From positions 1,116,001-1,180,000 of the forward strand of contig JBBPFI010000007.1 in assembly GCA_037974965.1 (NCBI GenBank): 64,000 bases of DNA, read 5' to 3'. Made by a program: the position numbers and the translations under genes. Below the pieces are notes generated by a model. The model saw only the letters and a program-made list of their open reading frames with translations, was not told the origin of the DNA and made no database searches. Below are positions 58,801 through 64,000 of this stretch, piece by piece (the stretch's first letter is position 1; each line of letters starts with the position of its first letter). Origin of the DNA: Dacryopinax spathularia (lineage: Eukaryota; Basidiomycota; Dacrymycetes; Dacrymycetales; Dacrymycetaceae).

Positions 58801-61800
58801 ATCTGGACCATCATCCTCGAAAACGTCCGATCTCCCCGCCTGGAAAGAAATCCGGGGCGACGGGCTGCCGTCATGATGAATACGGCAGCTGCGCTGATGC
58901 ATGCATTCCAACGCGCCGACCGCGACAACAGATCGGAGTTCGTGAGCCCACCATTGTACTCGAACCTGGTGGACTTCCTGAGAGTACGCATAAGCTTCTT
59001 GCACACGTGGTCGGGCTGACACGTCTTCAGGGATGTCTCGGTCATACCGACGAGAAACTGCGGAAGCTATGCAGCGCTGCTTATGGCTTAGTGGCGACCC
59101 GCTTGGATGCTGTCTCTCTCGCTAGTCAAGTAAAGGTGCTGGTGGACCAGGTTCTCTCCAATAGGGATCCCAGCAGTCGCGCCGGCTGTGCTCTTACCCT
59201 GGGATCTCTATATGCCTCGCTTGGTGGCCTAGCCGCGGGACCGCTGCTGAAGACCATCGTCAACGTGCTCATGTCACTGGGCAATGATCCGCACCCTGTC
59301 GTACACTATTACGCGCTGCAATCGCTTGCGCGCGTTATAGATGCAGCCAGCTTGTCCTATGAACCCCATATACGAAGTACGCTCGGCATGCTGACAAAGC
59401 TGTATATGTCAGAAACACACGAACCGGAAAGCAGGCGCTATGCCATCTCGGCTGGTCTGGACGACCTCCCTCTATACGCTGTGATTTGCGATATCGCAGA
59501 CGGCATGGTTGCTGTATTGGGACCAGAGTTGCGGGACTCCGTGAGACTCCGAACGCTGCTGCTGGCGCTACTTCAGGAGCTGTCCGTTGAAGAGGATGAG
59601 CTAGTTGTAGTGGAAGCCATGCGCTGCTTGCAGCACTGTCTCCTGTTTGCAAGGGAGTTCTTGGACGTCCCAAGCATCGTTTTGCGGCTGAGGACAGACC
59701 TGTCTTCTCGCCGTACACCGTTGAAAGCTTCGGCAGTCAACGGGCTGTATCTTTTGGTGCAGAAAGATGTTTTCATCGTCTCCCAGTACGGCGGCGATCA
59801 ACTAGCTGAGGCATTATTTGCCATGCTGGACGCTGACGCCAGTGCTGATGGCGTCAGGGCCATATTGTCGAGCTGGCTATCCCAGACGGTGACTGCTAAT
59901 CCATCCGCCTGGATCGCCCTCTGTCAGAAGATCATGTCTCAAGCCAACAGCTCTCAGCAGGGCCTGAAGGCCGAAGCTCCCCTCACGATGGCGCCAGACG
60001 ATGAGTCCCAATCTTTGCAACGTCCCGATGAGCCATCGGACCTATACGGAAGACGGATCATGGGCCGCTGGCGGACGCAGCTCTTTGCCTTGCAATGTTT
60101 GCACGAGATTTGCCAGAAACTATCGGCGGACAACTTGCGAGAGCATACGGATCTGCGATATGCGAAGACCCACGGATACGACCTATCCAAACTTCTGGGT
60201 AGCAAAGTCCCCGAGCTCATCAGAATGGCATTCACAGCGTCAACAGCCTACGTGACAGAGATACGACTTGCTGGGCTGGTCATCCTGCGAGATGTCGTCC
60301 AGGTGAGCTGTCATTATCTCGGGTGCCCTGCCTGTGAATGACCGAATTAATAGATCTTTGCTGATGCTCCAGATCCCGACGTAGAGGGCTTGCTCCTGCT
60401 AGAACAATACCAGGCACCTATAGCTGCTGCACTCACGCCTGCCTTTTCCGCTGAGTCTCCGCCGGAGCTGCTGGCGTGTGCTGTTGAAGTATGCGCGATT
60501 TTCATCGGCTCGGGAGTGGTGGAGGATGGGTCAAAAATGGGCCGGATCTTGAAGCTTCTGACAACGGCGCTTGGGCAATGTTCAGGTGGAATCAGCTCTA
60601 TTTATTCGGTCAGTTCATCCAGCTGATATTTACCAGAGGGACAGCAATTCTCTTTAGGCGATAGCGGTCAGCTTGGCCCGAATGCGTCTGTCATGCTGCG
60701 CGTCGCCGTGATTTCAGCTTGGGCGAAACTGGCTCTTTCGAGCAGCCAGCGAGCTTACCTTACGGATGTTCTACAGCCACACCGTCGTCTCTTGGCGTCA
60801 CTTTGGGTCGAAAGCATAGTCGACTATGCGCGTTTGAAGGCATACTCGGATATGACCGCAGACCCCGACGAGCTGAATGGCCCGGAAATGTCCACTTCCA
60901 TTCTCGAAAAGGATGTAACTCTCCAGGTGCAGTGCCTCCAAGCCGTCATGCTCGCTGGGCTGAGACACGGACAGTATTACGCCGACTCATGGTGGTATAT
61001 CATAGGAGCGGTGTCCTCCTTCATGCAACAGAATGATCCAAGCTTGCACGCGCCGCTAAATGGAAGACAACAAGACCTACCATTAACAACAAATGGTGCC
61101 GCGCATGGGGTATTGAAAGGCCCTTGCTCGCTATACCCTATTCTGTTGGGCTTGTCCTGCCAGATCCTCCTGGCAGATCCTCCTGCAGGCAACTCTACCA
61201 AACTACTCGCCGAACAAAGAGCAAATACCTTAGAGTTCTTATCTCAGCTGATGCGGCCTGAATTCTCAGGTACTGATCCGCTCCAGCGCCCCATATTTGA
61301 GGAGATCAGCTCGTTGCTGTATCGATTTGCCTTGGGAGGTCCCGTCGGAGTCCTTGAAGGAGTCCTTCGTGTGACCGGCGCTCTTGCACAACGATGCTCG
61401 AGAGTTCCGCATGCTGCCTGGTGCGGTAGTCGTTCTACATGCTAAGGTCCTTCGAGCTGACGAAATCTTTAGGAAAACATCTGAAGAGACACTGCATTGC
61501 ATGCGAGTAGTCGTTTGTATTCTACGACGCCTGTCTTCACCGATGGACGTATCCGCTTATGGTGAGAGTCGCCGTGACCATTAATGTATATTTCTAAGAA
61601 AATTTTGTTATTGTTTCCGCTAGATGGACCATCGACGCATTTGGGGACCATTTACGTGCAAGGAGTAGAAACGCTCTGCAACATGACGCAACATCTTGAC
61701 ATCGAGTCCCACGAAGCTGCCCGAGCCGTAGCGTTGTCCACCTTCGTTGGTGAGGACATCGTTGATCCATGTGTTGAGGGTTTTTGATCAAGTCAGTAGA

Positions 61801-62732
61801 CCTCTTGCGGGAGGAATCCGGTGTTGTCAACAGCGTTACCTCCTCTCTTCCTGCGTTGCGTACTCTGATTGCATGGCCCGCGAGTCAAGCAAACGGTTCA
61901 AGATCAACGCCACATTCTAGCCAAGCCATACATGGGCTGTTGTCCGCATGCGTAGTAAACATGGAAGCCATGAGGTCGGATGCGCTCCCGTTCTGTCGGT
62001 CTGGTACTGATCAAGCGACAGTGGGCGGCAGGGACCAGAGGTTACTATGAAATTGCAGAATAACATGCTTGCTGCAGCGGTTACCCTATCCATTTCTCCG
62101 AGCGACCTAGTCTTCAGTTACCCTCTCATCGAACAATGCGTCGCTGTGATGGTGCAGCACCTTACAGGCGATGCCAAGGTGAGTACGATCGACGTGTGGG
62201 CTGAAAGTACCTAATGAACTGGTATCAGGAACTCTCGCGTGTAGCAGCACAATGTGCCAGTATGCTGATGTCCGCGACCCGGACAGGGCCTGCCGTCCTG
62301 CGTGTCTGCTGCAGGCTGCTCCTGCCAGGGCTCGTGGTATATGCGCTTGACCTTGACTGCCCGAACCTGGAAGAGCGATATCAGGCATTGAACTCACTTC
62401 TTGGGGTGGTCGACGCAGCTCACAGTAAGGATTGATAGTGCGTCTCTGTCAGCGCCAAGCTAACGCTCTCCTCAGTTACTAGGACTTTATGCGTTATTCT
62501 ACCCGTTTACGTAGCCAGCCTGGGGCCCGCCAGGACCGTCGCTTCCAGCAAGCTCGGTTTGGCCCATATCCTAGAGGTGGCAACAACGTACCCTGCGGCG
62601 TTCAAGGAAGCCACTGCATCGTTACATGCGTCAGTACGTACAGTCATGGAGGCCGCACTTCGGCAAGCAATGGCGCCGACTGTTACACCCACTTTACATG
62701 TGAAGCGGCAGATTGCGCTAAAGCAATTTTAG
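55828..62732 (+). CDS. LAA1: HEATR5 / Laa1-like HEAT-repeat protein
   Basis: Very large HEAT-repeat protein that works with the AP-1 clathrin adaptor in traffic between trans-Golgi and endosomes. The start is inferred: ATG 55828 and a 48-base intron with a CTAAAC branch site reach ELFQWLRQLDSTLERLPK. A further intron then gives EEIRRCFDSVEKFLVKIV and RHALSRCLVKLYGRNESRSL, which matches the family N-terminus. CVLYCLGELILVYGSQ, AHLAHVTGSLLATCVSTS, VMFRRRLLHCFASFS and SRAGCALTLGSLYASLGGLA continue the HEAT array. The last exon reads LPVYVASLGPARTVASSK and ends at the TAG 62730-62732. About 2,000 residues. The HEAT array is firm; many intron ends are approximate, and the start could lie elsewhere. 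Confidence 0.78.
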
Positions 62733-63201
62733 AGGAGAACGCGTTCCTGTCTTTCACTACTGTACTATATAACTAGGGGTTAATCAAGCAACGGCTTCCT
62801 CAGTGGAAATACAGTCTAGTATGTGGATGTGAAGAGGGAGGAGGCGAGAACGGGGTCTATGCGTGCAAGCGCGATAGATGAACCGGCCATTCCAAGAAAA
62901 GAACCGGAACGTCGCTGGGTTCAGGGCACTTTCGGAAACCACCAGCATGATATGTCGACATTATCAGTGGGCTAGATATTCAATAGCAGTATTCCAAGAC
63001 AGTCCGTGTAACGAGAAGAATAGGATGCATGGGCCAGCACAAACTCGGATCGGTGTGTAAACAGAAACCAGAGAAGAGAGGAAAGTAAATAGAAGATCCT
63101 ATCGGAAAGATTTGCTCGAACGCGAGAAATGAGACAGAGTTGGCCGTATCAGTCATCCCAGACACATTGCGCGCTCGTCCACAAAACCAAAGCTTAAGCC
63201 A
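62733..63201. other. Intergenic, convergent 3' ends
   Basis: About 470 bases between the HEATR5 stop and the stop of the cell-wall-type gene. Mostly 3' untranslated sequence. Nothing else seen. Confidence 0.5.
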
Positions 63202-64000
63202 TTAGGCAAAGAACAGAGCGCTGATCAGGCCGGCAATGCCGGCCATGCGCCAGTCGACTGTAGCGAGGCCCATCGCGGCGTTCGGGGAGGTCGTCGCAGC
63301 GGCCGATGCGGAAGATGTGCGACTGCGAATGCGCTGTCAGTGACGGTCGCAGCCGCAATTTAGCATTCGCCTTACCTGGCTGAGGTCGTCGAGCTGGTGC
63401 TGGTAGTATGAGTAGACGTGGTCGACGCAGATGACACCGATGAGGCACTTGAGGCCGTGCTCGAGGCCGAAGTGGCTGAGACACTCGAAGAGGACGCGGT
63501 ATTGGTAGCAGAGGCGGAGCTGCCTGACGCGGAACTTGCGCCGGAAGCCGAAGCTGATCCGCTGCTCTTGGCCGGAAGGCCGGCACCGCCAACATAGCCG
63601 GCATTAGTGCCAATGCAGGAGCTGTCAGGACCAGTCTGAATCAAGAAAGGCGCTGGAGCAATCAACAAGCAGATCAGATGCTGCCGAAGTAGGGTAAGGC
63701 AATAGCACTCACCGGAATAGACGGGCTGGCCGGCGCCGTCACGGAGCTGAAGGGTGATGTTGGTACCTATCGCGCTTGTCAGACGCCAAGCAGGGGACGG
63801 GAAGGCGCACAAGCCGTGGGGGACAGCTACGCACCTGCGGGGAGATCCACGATCCAGGTGACGCTGGTGTTGGTGAATGTGCCGATGTTCTCGATGGCGG
63901 CGGCGCTGACCTGACCGCCGGGAAGGACGGAGATGAAGTAAGGCGGGTTGTTGTCAGCGGTCCATGAGAGCAAAACGGGCTCGCATTGAACTGCGGAGGG
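63202..64000 (-). CDS. Secreted Ser/Ala-rich protein with GPI-type tail, partial
   Basis: The 5' end lies beyond the window. What remains starts in an Ig-like domain of the Kre9/Knh1-type 'Ser-Thr-rich GPI-anchored' family: QCEPVLLSWTADNNPPYF, ISVLPGGQ, SVTWIVDLPAGTNITLQLRD and, across a GTGAGT..CCAG intron, APFLIQTGPDSSC. A long Ser/Ala/Thr tail follows (about 63360-63590), expected to be O-mannosylated. It ends with NAAMGLATVDWRMAGIAGLI and SALFFA, a hydrophobic tail typical of GPI attachment, stop TAA at 63202-63204. Three introns seen (about 63320-63375, 63652-63711 and 63767-63834). It probably sits at the cell wall or plasma membrane; exact role unknown. Confidence 0.75.

Overview
This window is nuclear DNA of a fungus, most likely a basidiomycete of the Agaricomycotina. 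It is GC-rich, genes sit close together on both strands, and nearly every gene is cut by introns of about 40-75 bases with GT..AG ends and CTAAC/CTAAA-like branch sites. The inventory is fungal: sugar and phosphate permeases, a Rho-GEF with a CNH domain, mitofissin, a Lyc1-like acetyltransferase, and a Ser/Ala-rich protein with a GPI-type tail. No rRNA, intact tRNA, CRISPR array or virus-like element was recognised.

Layout. 1-3.6 kb holds no gene I can defend. 3.6-9.8 kb has a divergent pair: a sugar transporter (-) and a large gene (+) that reads in one frame through a complete cystathionine beta-lyase and then a complete mevalonate kinase. 10.2-10.5 kb is COA6 (-). 11.5-14.2 kb is repeat territory: a tRNA-derived SINE-like insertion flanked by a 16-bp direct repeat, and two long inverted arms carrying the same module around a probably decayed minus-strand gene. 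14.7-21.6 kb carries a DH-PH-CNH Rho-GEF and a dual-specificity phosphatase-like protein. 24-38 kb carries a Pho84-type phosphate symporter, a coiled-coil protein, a protein resembling fungal Mg-chelatase-like AAA proteins, mitofissin (ATG44), a Lyc1-like acetyltransferase, a tail-anchored unknown and an SPX-domain phosphate transporter (Pho91/Pho90 type). 38-41.4 kb is a divergent pair, monothiol glutaredoxin (Grx3/4) and ornithine decarboxylase. 41.7-52 kb is a convergent pair, RAD3/XPD helicase and the Arf-GEF SEC7. An AT-rich, CpG-poor island at about 52.9-53.7 kb separates these from a divergent TPR protein / HEATR5-Laa1 pair. The window ends in a partial secreted Ser/Ala-rich gene.

The genes are mostly housekeeping. 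Functional links are loose: two phosphate transporters lie within 14 kb, and two trans-Golgi trafficking factors (SEC7 and the Laa1/HEATR5 homologue) lie within 18 kb. The strongest novelty candidate is the beta-lyase/mevalonate kinase fusion, which would tie methionine synthesis and isoprenoid synthesis into one polypeptide. Exon ends were worked out by eye from splice consensus and protein conservation. They are firm for PHO84, ODC, COA6, the fusion gene and the coiled-coil gene, and approximate elsewhere.
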